A stretch of DNA of 64,000 nt from Acorus gramineus (taxonomy: Eukaryota > Streptophyta > Magnoliopsida > Acorales > Acoraceae). The notes under the pieces were generated by a model. The model ran no database searches. It was not told where the DNA came from and saw only the letters and a list, made by a program, of their open reading frames with translations. This document shows, piece by piece, positions 47,400 to 60,100 of this stretch; the stretch's first letter is position 1; every line of letters begins with the position of its first letter. Position numbers and translations under genes: made by a program. The stretch lies in the NCBI GenBank assembly GCA_030737835.1, contig CM060851.1, positions 10,597,611 through 10,661,610 of the forward strand, written 5' to 3'.

Positions 47400-48756
47400 C
47401 ACTCTTTATTGTTAACCATGCGACTTGCTTTGTAGGGGGTTTCTGATCCTGATAATATATCATGGCCTCATATTAATTTGATCTATATCAATCGAAGATG
47501 ATAATCGGAAAGAATGGAACTTTATTCAAGCATACCCCCCGTTTCCATAAGTAACTACTTCTGTACAGTATCCTGCAGTGGTATTGACAGCCTAACTTAT
47601 CTTTTTGTAAGAAAAAAAATGTCTACAATGGATCCTGGTGATATGGGATACTGGACATCCCTAAATACAAAGAAATCGCAAACCAATTGACCATGGTATA
47701 TAAAAGGATGATCAATAACCTCTGGTTGGCATCCTATAGTGGTATTGTAATGCTTCATGTTCTCTGCCACCATCAAACCAATGTTAGAAATTAATTGAAT
47801 GCAAGATCTGATACAATTTATTTATTGAGCTTCTTATTTGAATTGAATTACTTTGGATACTTTTAAGTAATATAATATGATTTGTACAGTTTTCAAGATC
47901 TGTATGAGTAGAATTCAGTTGAATTTTTCTATAGTGTATTGTATCATTACCATCACTTGAGAGGGTCCCAGAGGAGAAACCCGATTTGGTTACATTTTTT
48001 ACACACAATGTGGTCCTTTTTCTTTTTGCTTTTTTAACACAGTGGCTGCTTTAAATCAATTTAGGCTTGGCAATGTTAGACCAAGCACTTTATTATTTAT
48101 GTGAGCCAGGATTTTTATCATTACCTTTCGTACATTATTTCAAGGTTCACTGCAGTCAGAACTTTGGGTCCTTTGATTTGCATATCTGAACTGAAGTTCA
48201 AGTTCTTCATAATGGTCAGGTTTTCCACAAGTGTGTAAACAGGAAATTCTTATGGTTGATGTTGGTTATATTGACTAATTGTATAATTAAGTCTTGAAAC
48301 TTTAAATGATTATTAATGTAAAATTGGTCATTCTCACTGGAGTCAACCAGTAGATGTTCAATGCCAAAGGATTGGATATTTTAATATCCGTATTTGAATC
48401 TTAAATCATTTAGATACGGTTACTAATAATTAAATTTGGATTTTTCGGATTCAGAGTGGGTTTCTGAGTAATTGACATATCTAAATATGAATTAAAAATT
48501 AAAATCAAAATTTTAGATCTGTTTGTTTAAAAATCATGCAAAAAGATTAATTATTCAACAGTATATAACAAAATCGTATGTAATTTATAAACCGAAGTGA
48601 TTTTTAAACTCTATTAAGATTAACTCTAGTCACAAGTCCCATGAGCTGGTAAATATAATTTTTTTTTTTATACCCTTATAAGCTATTGGTCTCTTCAAAA
48701 AATCATTTTGGTCGGCTATTCCTCTTGTTACTTTCTATCATATCAGAGGTAGTTTT
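47400..48756. other. spacer downstream of FRS
   Basis: AT-rich. The FRS 3' UTR may reach into it. No other gene, RNA or element recognised. Confidence 0.5.
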
Positions 48757-49572
48757 TGAGATTTTATGTAACGTTATTTAATGAATAATTATTTTGTTAT
48801 GTTAGCTATACAATTCTAAGTTATATTTTTTGTTTCATTTATCTGATTGTTGGTCTATTTTTTAATTTTTAAATATTTTTATGTCTTGTTTTTTTTAAAT
48901 TCAGATACATTTCAAATGTATTTGAGAAACCAATTTGCATTAGGTTATGTGAGTTTTTTTTGCACATGTTTTGTGATTTGATGTAATGTTATTTAATAAA
49001 TGATTATTTTGTACCGTTAGCTATATAATTCTGAGCTAATTTTTATGGTTCATTTATTTGGTTGTTGGTCTTTTATTTCAATTTTTTTTCTCTTTTTCTA
49101 GTAATCCAGTTACATTTTTGGAAAATCAAGATACATTTTTTGAAAAATCAAGATACATCTATATATGATCACTTCTTTTTTGTATTAAATTCAGATACAT
49201 TATTCCAGATACAATTTTATAAAATTTACATACTTTAGTTACATTCTATGAAATTCAAATAAATATTCTAGTTATATTTTATGAAATCCAGATGCATGTT
49301 TAAAATTAAAAACTCAGTTGCATTGAAAATTCAGGTATAATTAAAATTCAGATACATTATTCGAGATCCAGTTACATTCAATGAAATCCTGATACTTGTC
49401 TAAATTTAAAAACTCAGTTATATTAGAAATTCAGTTATAATTAAAATTCAGATACATTGTTCAAGATCTAGTTACATTATGTGAAATATATATACATGCT
49501 TAAAATTGAAAACTTAATTGTATTGGAAATTCAGTTATATTAAAAATTCAGATACATTGTTCTAGATTTAAC
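48757..49572. repeat. AT-rich tandem repeats built on ATACATT/GATACA words
   Basis: Two copies of a roughly 207-bp unit (about 48772 and 48979, sharing GTTATTTAAT..ATTATTTTGT and TTCATTTAT.TG.TTGTTGGTC) are followed by about three copies of a 110-120-bp unit (about 49225-49572) containing AATTCAGATACATT and GTTACATT.TATGAAAT. They are moderately diverged. Confidence 0.75.
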
Positions 49573-49656
49573 TTTTAAAAGGCACCCACTCATCCCTGCT
49601 TTTTCTGTTATCCTTTTTCATCTCTTGTTCATGAATGCCTCCTCGTCGAAAGGGAT

Positions 49657-49812
49657 CTAAAGCCCACCCACCTGTTTGAACCTGAACTTCTCCCTCACCA
49701 CCTCCATCAGAACCCAAAAGTCAGGTGTGCTCAGGTACTCCAACGGTATCACGAACCTTCTCATCCCCTCCCCGATGTACCCCACCATGCACCCCCTTGG
49801 ATCCGCCACAGC
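49657..49812 (-). pseudogene. SAUR (small auxin-up RNA) gene fragment
   Basis: The minus strand reads DPRGCMVGYIGEGMRRFVIP, then LEYLSTPDFWVLM, then EVVREKFRFKQ, and stops (TAG at 49657-49659). This is the core of the SAUR family (typical form VPRGCxAVYVGE..RRFVIP..YLxHPxFxxLLxxAEEEFGF). SAUR proteins bind PP2C.D phosphatases and promote cell expansion. Upstream the frame meets a TAG (about 49821-49823) and no N-terminus follows, so it is a fragment of about 50 codons. It is GC-rich within very AT-rich repeat DNA, as expected for a captured or inserted gene piece. Confidence 0.68.
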
Positions 49813-50485
49813 GTCCTCCTAGCGCCCGATTTTGTTGTGCCCATTAGGGTTTCAAGGAGGACATAATAGAAAAGGAACTGAGTCTACAACAAGGGTATTT
49901 AGTTATTTTGTTTTTTCAAGGTATTGTGAAAGTCAAATAGCCACCCAATTAAATTATCATACCTAATACAACTTGTGAATGAGGTTTATATTTTAGGTCC
50001 AGAGCACACTTTGATAAAATATGACTTTTTAAATGTGGATAGATTGATATCCGCATCAGCCTATGTCAGATGATTTATGATTTTTTGGATGCATACTTGA
50101 AGTGGATATAATTTTTTTTTTTTTTATAATTGAGAGGCAATCGTGAGTACTTCTACCTCTTACATAACCATAGAAAAATAAAATGATAGGGATAGTCCAA
50201 CGATTAATCCTGATATGTTTGAATTTTTGAAAAATAATAAATAGTTTAATGAAATACATGTTTTAATAAAAAGTGTATATCGCTACATTTTGAATTAAAT
50301 AAGTTTATTTTTAGCAAATATAAAAAAGAATTGCGATATATACCTCATCAAAGGAGATATATATACCCTTTAAATTTCCAATTTACCCTTCCATGAGGTG
50401 GTAAGATTGAAATTCCTAATTTACCCTTCCATGTAATTTATGCATTTTATACCAAAACAGATCTTTTAATTTACGAGGTGGTTGG

Positions 50486-50600
50486 TTACGATTTGGTTTG
50501 TTCTTTCTTATTTTAAAAGCAATCAATTCAATTGGAAGTCATTACGATTTAGTTTGTTCTTTCTTTTTTAAAAATAATCAATTCAATTAGAAGCCATTGT
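50486..50600. repeat. 56-bp tandem duplication
   Basis: Two copies of a unit beginning TTACGATTTGGTTTGTTCTT and ending in AATCAATTCAATTGGAAG-like sequence (period about 56). Confidence 0.8.
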
Positions 50601-50984
50601 TTACAATTTGATAGAAGAAACAGGGTGGTTATCATTGACCGGAAAGAAAATCTTTGGTTCAACACGTCGCCTTTACATGTTGTGATGATTTCCAATAGGC
50701 GTGAGAGAAATTAGTACAAATCATTTTTTTAATTCCACATATCAAGCTAAAACTTTTCAGATTGATTCGAGAATAGAAAACAAATACTCGATTTCAGTTT
50801 TGTGGGGATTAGAGAAAAAGAAAACAATTTCTTGAATTTTTTTTTTTTGTGACCTGTTTATGGTGTAATCAATGATGATCCTTGCAGGTTAGGCAATATC
50901 GATCTAAATAAAACATTTTGATTTGAGTCGATAATGTTTCATATTTTACATTCATCTTTTAATCCTTATGTGCATTTGTGAGAT

Positions 50985-51450
50985 CAGATTTTTTAATGTA
51001 AATTCAGATACATGTCCAATGTATTTAGATTTTATATGCATTTTGTGTTTATGTACGATTTGTATAATCATTTATGTTGTTGTTTATGTGTATAATTATG
51101 CATTATTGAATCCTTCAGTATATTTTAGTCTTGCATAATCATTTTCAACTCATATACATTTGTTTAATATAAATTTTTTAATGACTATTCCAGATACATA
51201 TAATGTGTATCTGAATAATTCAAATACATGTCTGTTGTATCTGGATTTTATATGCATTTTCTGTTTAGGTACGGTTTGTATAATCGTTTATGTTGTTGTT
51301 TATGTATATAATTATGCATATTGAATCCTTCAACATATTTTAGTATCACATTATCATTTTTCAACTCATATACATTTAGCTAATGTAAATTTTTTAATAA
51401 CGATTCCAGATACACTTAATGTGTATCTGAATAATTTATCCAGCCTAATG
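50985..51450. repeat. 216-bp tandem repeat, two copies
   Basis: The units at about 51001 and 51217 share ATACATGTC, TTATATGCATTTTGTGTTTA, TTTATGTTGTTGTTTATGT and ATTGAATCCTTCA. Each is bounded by GATACA..TGTATCTGAATAATT palindromic words. Further TGTATCTGAA words continue to about 51750. Confidence 0.85.
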
Positions 51451-51769
51451 TGTTGTATGATATGTTTGTTTGGATGATTTGATTAATGTGTATCTGAATA
51501 ATATATAATTATTTTTTGTCATGTATATTTAAAGATATTTATTAATCATATACGTGTTTATAAATCATTTTTTTCAGATACAAAACAACGTGCATAAGAT
51601 AACTCTGACAATTGTATCAAATTTTTTAGATACATATGTATCTGAAAAATTAATATAGGATTGTATCCAAATTTGTATATTTATCTGAAAAAAAACTAAT
51701 ATATTATCTGTATCTGAAATTCTAATATATTTATTTGTATTTATATCTAAAAAAAAGTAGAGGTAGAGT

Positions 51770-52429
51770 TCGGAGGAGGTGGAGGCCGGAGGAGAGCTCG
51801 AAAGGTAATTGATCCACCTTTCAAATGATAAAGGGTGACGTGAGGAATGATGCCAGTCGTTGACTTAGGAGGGTAAAAAAAGAAATTTTCCAAAGGAGAG
51901 AGTGCCAAGAGAGGAGATGGTTATACAATCCCTATTAATGAGCATTTATTTTTTTAGAATGAAAAATTCAAATATAAAGGAATGGTAGTATTGTCTTTGT
52001 TCTTTTTATCTTTTTAAAAAATCAAAAGGGAACCAATCAGGTAATGATACCTATTAGGGCTTCTTAATGGACTTAAATTTTGGAGCCGATATAGCAAGAC
52101 CCTATGTGAAACTGCATTTAAGGCTGTAAAAATAACGAACGAAAAAATAAGTAGAGGACCACAATAAGTGTTTTGGAAATGAAGGGCATCAATAAGAGAA
52201 ATTTTTCTTTTTTTGTCTATTAAAGTTTGGCAAAAATTAGAAGAAAAAATCATTCATATAAAAATAATAGCCCTAGATATAGACGCATGAATGATCTTGA
52301 TTACATACTTTACAATTTGGAATAATATGTGAATAATTTTATGAATAAATATGTAAAGTTCTTGAGTTCATGATATTCATATTCACAAAACATTGGTGAG
52401 TATATTTTATTTTTACTTTTTTAGGTAGA
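51770..52429. other. spacer
   Basis: A short G-rich patch at 51770-51800, otherwise AT-rich. No gene recognised. Confidence 0.45.
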
Positions 52430-52580
52430 GAGGCCTACAAATGGCTATTACATGCTGCGGTTTGAAGCTCATAAGATCACGTCCCAATAAGGGATGACGG
52501 GAGCAGGGTTCGACCCTAGGTCTCCCTCAAATGGGAAATGCCGTCTACCGCCTCGCCAAGCTATGGATTAGCAAATGCTT
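52430..52580 (-). mobile_element. tRNA-derived SINE head
   Basis: The minus strand shows an A-box-like TAGCTTGGCGAGG followed about 45 bases later by a B-box-like GGGTCGAACCCTG. This is the Pol III promoter order of a tRNA-derived SINE. It is not a foldable tRNA gene. Confidence 0.55.
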
Positions 52581-52956
52581 GATGAGCATATTAATCAATT
52601 CATTTAGTCAGAAAGGGGCATATAATTTCGTGTATAAGACTACAAAACCATCGCTGCAATGATATGACCAAAATCGGGCTTAAAAAAACAATTTTCACTT
52701 AAAATCGACTTTAAAAAAAAAAATTTACGAGACATTTATATTAAATTTATGAAAAGTCATTTTTTCCTTGTAAAATTTGTTTTTTTTTTTTTTTTTTTTT
52801 GCTTCCTTTTAAAACTTGAACTCTAGTGATGTGTAAAAAAGAAATTTGATCAAGTATAATTCCTACAAAAGCAAAAACTTCAAAGAGATCCAGAACCCAT
52901 TTCCAAATGATAAAGGCCGGAAAGATTGATAGAGAAGGTTATATTAACCCTATAAA

Positions 52957-53430
52957 GATGCAACCCACCCCTCATTTTTGTCTTTCTGGAGTGGGGTTTG
53001 CATCTTAAAAAAAAAGAGAAATAAGAGAGGAGAGAAAGAAAGGGGAGGGGGGGGAGGGTGGTTTAGGTGGGGCGGATGGTGGCGGAGGCTGTTGAGGTGA
53101 GATGGAGGGTGACAAAGATTGCGGAGATGGGAGAGGAAACGGCTAAGGGGAGGTTGAGAGGGAGAGAAAGGGGGAGGGCGGAGGTGGTGGTGGAGGGGAC
53201 TGGAGGAGGTGGCGCAGCGGAGGGTTAGTGGAGAGAGAGAGAGAGAGAGAAAGTGGCCGACCGTCGTCCTTCGCCATCCCCACCTCAACCCACCGTCCAT
53301 CACCTGCCATCCCGCCACCACAGCCGCTGTCTCCTTTCATCCTCTCCCTCTCTTCTTTTTGTTTTTTTTTTAATATTTGGGCGGGCGCGGGAGCCTCACC
53401 CCTGCTTTTGTTTCCATTTGATATAGGAGA
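52957..53430. repeat. purine/pyrimidine-asymmetric block with a terminal hairpin
   Basis: A short hairpin (AAGATGCAACCCACCCCTC against GGAGTGGGGTTTGCATCTT, 52957-53009) is followed by about 240 bp almost all G/A and then, from 53262, about 110 bp almost all C/T, around (GA)n at 53230-53251. Long frames here are low-complexity Pro/His/Ser/Leu strings and I do not treat them as genes. Confidence 0.6.
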
Positions 53431-53459
53431 TATTCACTTCTAGAGTTGACATTAATTGC

Positions 53460-54141
53460 CCTCAAGAATGACTTCCTAAGATCCATTCAGGAATATGAAT
53501 GAAATTTTTTTAAGTAGGCTCCTAAGATGGCCTCCAAATCATTTTCTTAAGAGGACTTAAGTTTGGGACTAAAATATGGACAACTCACCAATTTGCTATA
53601 TATATATATATAAATATTTCGAGTGGATGGCAATTTCAAACGTTAGAATACTCTCATATAGTGTTTTAAGTGAACAGTGTTAAATAACCAACCTCCTTAA
53701 TACAAGCTGAGTTTACATTTGAACTTTCCAGGTAAACAAAATTTCACCCAAGTCCATAAAATGGCAGCAGAAACCAATGAATAGGTAAATCAATAGATCC
53801 CCCTGAAACAGAAATCTATAATTCCCAGCCATCTATCTGTGAAACTATATCCAAATCCACTTGCAGGAGATATGAATAAACACCAATCCACAATCTCTTG
53901 AGTGTTAACTGTGTCAATGTATCCTAGTTAACTAAAGAAAAAAACAGGAACCTAGTTCCCGTCTTTGGTGCAGGTGTTGTACAAATGGGAGAAGAAGTTG
54001 CAGACACCATGTTCTAACCATGCTTCTTTTCCCCTGAAAGCTGCTATCCCCTTGCTTCCATATTGTGCTAATGACGCTCATAAATATTTAAATAAGTCTC
54101 TTGAATGATATCCTATTTGAACCACTTAAAATCGAACATGG
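53460..54141 (-). other. region containing the PGPS1 3' UTR
   Basis: Downstream of the PGPS1 stop on the minus strand. A (TA)n tract lies at 53598-53613. I see no other gene. Confidence 0.45.
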
Positions 54142-57100
54142 TTACTTCAACAGAACTACCCAAATTTTCTTCATGTATGCGGCCAAGGACAAAACAGCAA
54201 GACCAGCTGACACATAAAGCAAACCAACACCAGAAGCAACCATAAAATTGGAACCTGCAAGACTGTATGATTCAAGAGAAAGAAGCAAATCAAAGGTTTT
54301 TCAAGAAAAATTTATAATTGATGACAGTATTTTTGGTTGGGAAGATTAGGGATGAACCTGCTATCTCTAGAGGCCAGGAGAATGGTGAGTGCTGTCATTT
54401 GTGTCGCTGTTTTCCATTTCCCTAAATTGTTTACAGCAACGGCCTGCGAACAGAGGTCAGTGATCCATGATTAAGAATAATTTTATTAGAGTGATAGAAG
54501 AATCTGAAGAGGGAGGAAATGAAACCTCAATGAGTTTGCTGTTTTGGGATGCAGCCCATTCTCTAACTGCTGACATTGTTATCTGGAAAAAAGGTTACCA
54601 CAGCTATATTTGATCAACATCTATATCAATGGATAGAGGAGGAGAAGAACATATAAGGTAAAAACTTATGTTCACTTGTTCAGTCACCGGAAGATATAGA
54701 AAATAATGAAATAACATCAGTATACACAAGCCACATGACAAAAGCAAATTCAAGAAGCTTAGATGTTTTAGTTTACAAGTTATTCGTAAGACAAAGAGAT
54801 CAACATTTTAAGTTTACATGAAATACCAAAGTCATGCTGCAAGGATTAACATACATTGAAGTTATCAGGCATTAAAATTCTCCATAACTCTACACAACTT
54901 AATCTTCACTGTTCTACACAACTTTTCTATATATTATACAATTTCTGCATAATTGTGTGTTAAACATGTTATCTTTCTAAATGGATAGAGGAACATGTGT
55001 ATGAATAGGGTACCCTTGATGATAATACACTATTAGAAAATCGACCGAGACAGTGCAGGATAGAATACTGAGGGTCAAATATTCAGATGGATGGAAATTA
55101 AAAAAAATAAAAAATCTAGAAAACAAGAATGGGAAACTAGGATATATATAATGTTAGGAATTATAAATACACCTAATTTTACGATGGAACAAAGGTTATG
55201 GAGATGAATTTCAACACTTGACTTGATCCTATTATGCAAGTGCTCTTGCATCTTAATTTCTCAGCCTATTATTTCATAAAAAATGACAACCACCATTAGT
55301 GCATGATGGATATTGTTTTGGGCTGCCGGTTGTATTTGTATCCAAGCACTTTTTTCCCTAAAAATATCAGGCAATAATAACAGGTATTAAATATAAATAC
55401 ATAAGCCCCCGTTTGGATAGCGAGATAAATTATTCCGATATAGATAATTATTCCAGTATAGACAAAAAATAAATCATTTTTTATTTGGTTGTGTTTTTAG
55501 TTATGGTATTGGAAAATGTAATAATAAACATTTTGTTGTTTGATTGATGATGACAGTTGTGGATAAAATGTGAATAAGAATAAGATGTGAATAGAGATTT
55601 ATAAATATGAAAAAACTGATTTGACATGTAGATCCCTTAATGTATAAAAGGTGATGACAGATGATTTGACATGTGAACCCTAATAAATTGGGTGAAAATA
55701 ACACAATCCCAAGGGGGTCTGGAATACCAATATCAATTTATTCAAACCTATTCTAGTATAGCTATACCTCTTTATTCCTTGAAAACAAACAATATTTTAG
55801 TCTTATTCTCTCATATTCCTTTCTATTCTTCCCCTATTCTTCCATCCAAACGGGTGCCAAGAGTAAATCTTAGAGAGATCTCTTTGACATTTGAATTGAT
55901 CTAATCTCAAACAAATCCATTCATCAATAATTGCTAAGATGGCTTGGAAGTCAAATTTTAATCACTATAGATAGATGACGAGTTTTATAGTTCCAAATAA
56001 TGGCGATGTACTTTGGAATTTTTTTTAAATAAAATGATTCACAATGTATTGTTTTATGTAAAACTTCACACCTTCTTCCCTCTCTTCTCTCTATCCTCTT
56101 TCTTTATGTTTTCTACTAGAGTTTTAAAGAAATGACCGTGTAGAAATTAGAACCACATCATTTGACCATTCAAACACATTTTCATACCACTAAAATATAA
56201 GTTTAGTCTTTTTTTAGTAAGTTTAGTTTTTCCCATCTTAAAAAGACAATATTTGAGAATGATTGGACAATAGTGCCTTTCCTTACATGCTAAATGATAT
56301 TTTTGTGGATTACATGTTTGTTGAACTCATTTTTTGAGAAGGTAGACACACTACCATGTTGTATTATTAAGGAAAATGTAGGACAAATGTCCAGATGGTG
56401 AGAGTATGGAGAATGGAAGGAAAGAAAAAAAATGTCTTCGGTGTTGGATATACACTCACGCTCTCACTTTTCAGTGACTAGTCTCCCATAACCAAAATCA
56501 AATCTACTGAATCACACAGAACAAGCCCGTCTTTGATGAGGCTCCCCAATGCGTCCGAGATGTTGACAAGGGTTAACACCATTGAATATCATTTGTTAAG
56601 CACTTACGCATCAACCAAATTTCCCACACATCAGCTGGAATAATTGGTTGTGAAATCTTAGCTTTCTTGCTTCCGTCTCCCCTGTTCCTCAACTTTTTGG
56701 CTACCTTTCAAAGATGTTGTAGAGAGAGGATGTTAGTATCAAAACATGTGGTTGCTCCCAAGGCCAACCAGAGTAGCCTTCCCCTCTCACATAAACAACC
56801 AGATTTCCCTGTTGCACAAACAGCATGTGGTTGGCTCCCCAGGGTACCATTTCTCTTTATACACCTTTGTAAGGATTTATTCTTGATACATGAATCATAA
56901 GAAGCCTCAAACCATTAATGGTACTTTAATTCCCCAGATTTCACAAGCCTTTCCTTTCATCCCAGCATATATGGGAGGTCCTTTCTCCACCAACTGTATC
57001 ACACTAACACCCCCAACAGAGAGCCCTTCCTTGGGGCTCACCTGGTCCATGACTTGAGTTCTTACCTGTTTTTGCTAAAGTAATGAGTTGAAGGAATTCA

Positions 57101-60100
57101 TTAGTTTCTTACTCGGTCAGGTTTCGCCTCTTGGAACCTCCCAACAAATGTGGCCCTCTCACTCTTCCACAGTCTTTCCCCAAACCCCCCTTATTCAGTG
57201 CCACTTCGAACAGTCTAGGATACTTGAGCATCCGAGGAAGATCATTCACACCAAACATCCTTCTAGAAGTGAACCGTCTTCTCTTTTCAACTTTCCCAGG
57301 CAACTTTGTTGATGAAAGAGTTGGCGAGACCGAGGATGTCCTTCAAATGTTTTGGAATGTTGTAGCTTGGGGAGAGGATGTGGGTACCGCTCGCATAATG
57401 AGGCCATACCGATCATTAATGACCTCACGCCACATGCCTCATAATTTAGCAGTGTCCTCCACAACCACTTATAGAGCAGAGCCATGTTCATATATTCAAG
57501 ATAGAGGGTGCCCATGCCGCCTAGTTTCTTCCTGGTGCAGACTTTTTCCCAGCTCATAAAGTGAGCTTTATTGGAGTCTAAGTTAATGTCATTCCATAAA
57601 AATCTCCTTCTAGTAACCGCTATTATGTTGCCCTAAAAAGAGGAAAAAAAAAAAAACAGAGGCAGGTGTGAGATAACTGCCTGGAGGAGAGTACGCTTCC
57701 ATCCTTGACTCAGCAGTTTTTCTTTCCAACCTTGGTGCTTCCTTTCAAACCTCTGAGCTGCCACCAATCAATCCCACAAGTCTTTGAAATTCATGTTATA
57801 CCATATTGATTCCTAGCATCGAGCTTTTGTTAAAATAATGCACAAACCCAACATCAACTCAAAAACAATTCAGAATAAACAGAGCCCCAAAAAATTCCTC
57901 TTCCTTGCCTCGCATAGGAATGTGTCGCATGCGTACTGAACATGGGAAATCTTTGACCTAGCCTCACTATAGGGTAACCCAGTGATCCATCTTACCTCCG
58001 CTGATTTCATCATCCGACTTAGTGCATTGGCCACCACAATGAACAGTAAAAATGGAGACAGAGGTCCCCCTAATGAAGTCCTCTATTTATTGATCGCATG
58101 CAATGCCATATCAACACTTTTTTCGACCCAAAGCATTGGGAAAGCGTGCGTAAAGGGTTCAAAAGCAGATTGATTTTCTTTTATGAGGTCACCGATCACT
58201 GCCTTCAATTTAGAACCATTTTATAGCATCCACTAACTAAGAAAATAGGTTGATAATCAGACATATCTGAAGCCCCCTCCTTTGGGATGTAGGAGTTTAG
58301 GCAACCAATCTCATGAGAATTGAGAACTTCAGTGAAACTCATCAAACATATGGACTATGTTGCCTTTTACCGTGTTCCAAAAATTTGGAAGAACCTTAAG
58401 CCTAAGTCATCAAGCACCCCAGGGGCCTTCTCCTCGTCCACACCAAGACTGAATCCTGGATCTCCTCTTCAAAAATTTGCCTTCCAGCTTTTAGAGACGA
58501 TCGTCCAGCGATCTTTATCAAACCAAGTCGGTTTCCACCTCCTTGAAGAGCTACAAGCCCTCTTCTTCTTTTTTCTATTTTTTTATACAAAAAAAAAGGT
58601 CAACTAGCATATTTTGAATATCTTGTTCATCCTCCACCCAAGCATCTCTGATCCTGATTTTGGAAATAAGAGTAAGCCTTCTCTGGTGATTAGCACATTT
58701 GAGGAAGAACTTTATGTTGTTGTCACCCTCTTTCACCCACAAACTTTCTCACAAAACAAATGCAGTCCTATTTGAAGTTGCATTATTTTTTAGCCATGGA
58801 ATCTTCTGATAGACAGTGATGATGAATTATAAGTTGTAATATTTATGAATTACAACTTTTTTATTTATATTGTAAGATTGTTTTTGTTTATTATATGACA
58901 TGTAATGAGTCATGATATTAGATAATAGTTGCATGCACCTTGGATTCTTAATCAAGTTCTTACAGTTGAATTTGATCTATATATCAACTGCTTGTAATTA
59001 TTGATTGCTTCTTGTTTCTCATTTTTTTTCATATGGATGTGTATAATACAAATTTATAATACGTACTGTTGGTTTATTTGTCGTTGTGTCCATGTCCAAT
59101 TTTACAAATTTTGCCGTGTTATTGTGTCACCGTTCAGCATATAATAAGATCTCCTAGAGTATTCCTAAGACACTAGGTGTAATAACTTAGGAAAAACCCA
59201 CATTAAACCCATTCTAGGCAGGGATTATGTAACTCTCATCTACTGTACCTGTTGTAACAAAATATCCCATTATCAACATTTCACAAAGTTCTAAAACTAT
59301 TTTAAAACATATTCCATGTCAAGTAAAATTGTCATTTATCACAACAAACTAGTTCAGAAGTTCAGAGCAATCCAGAATGGAAATTTTGAAAGATAAAAAA
59401 AATGGAAATATATGCAGCAAAGAGCAAAAATAATAAAATAGTTATGGCATTTTACCTCTCTGCCGATGATAGCTATCGAGGGCACAGGCAATAGCCATGG
59501 TACGTTTGCAAACATCTCAAGTTCCAAGGGCCTGGTACATAATAAAACCAACGTTGCTGCGACCATGAGCTGCATTTAATAAACATATGAATCAAAAGTT
59601 AAGAGATTATGATGAATTAATTCAGTTTGAATAGATGAAAAAAAATAAGGGTCCGTTTGGAAACACGTATGAAAAATAAGATTTTGAATAAAATGGCTTA
59701 AATAGACTTGATTCTTAGAAAGCAGATTTTTTTCACTTTTTAAAAATCAACTTTTTTGCACTAAAAGCTGAAAGTAACTTTTTAATTAAACCAGCTTTTT
59801 AGAATGCATTTGGCAACACTTTTTAGCTTTCTGCTTAATTAAAAGCGGAATCGCTTTAAAAAAGTGGAACCAAACGGGGCCTAAGAACATTGTTATACTA
59901 ATCAAATCAACTGAAAATGTGAGCATGTCAAAGAAAGAAGTCGAACCTTATCAGCCACAGGATCTAAAAATGCACCAAAGGTAGTGCCAAGACCCATCTA
60001 ATTAACATAAAAAATATTAGCTCTCAAGATTCAGAATCTAACACAAACAGAATAAAATAATTATTATTAATCGGAAAACATATTAAAGCCATCGATTCAT

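Noticed and set aside
52950-53443. Pro/His/Ser-rich frames of 65-123 codons on both strands
   Set aside because: They reflect the purine/pyrimidine-asymmetric block; both strands are open for the same compositional reason.
57131-57559. 142-codon plus-strand frame
   Set aside because: It is antisense to the LINE-H ORF2 segment that reads WEKVCTRKKLGGMG on the minus strand.
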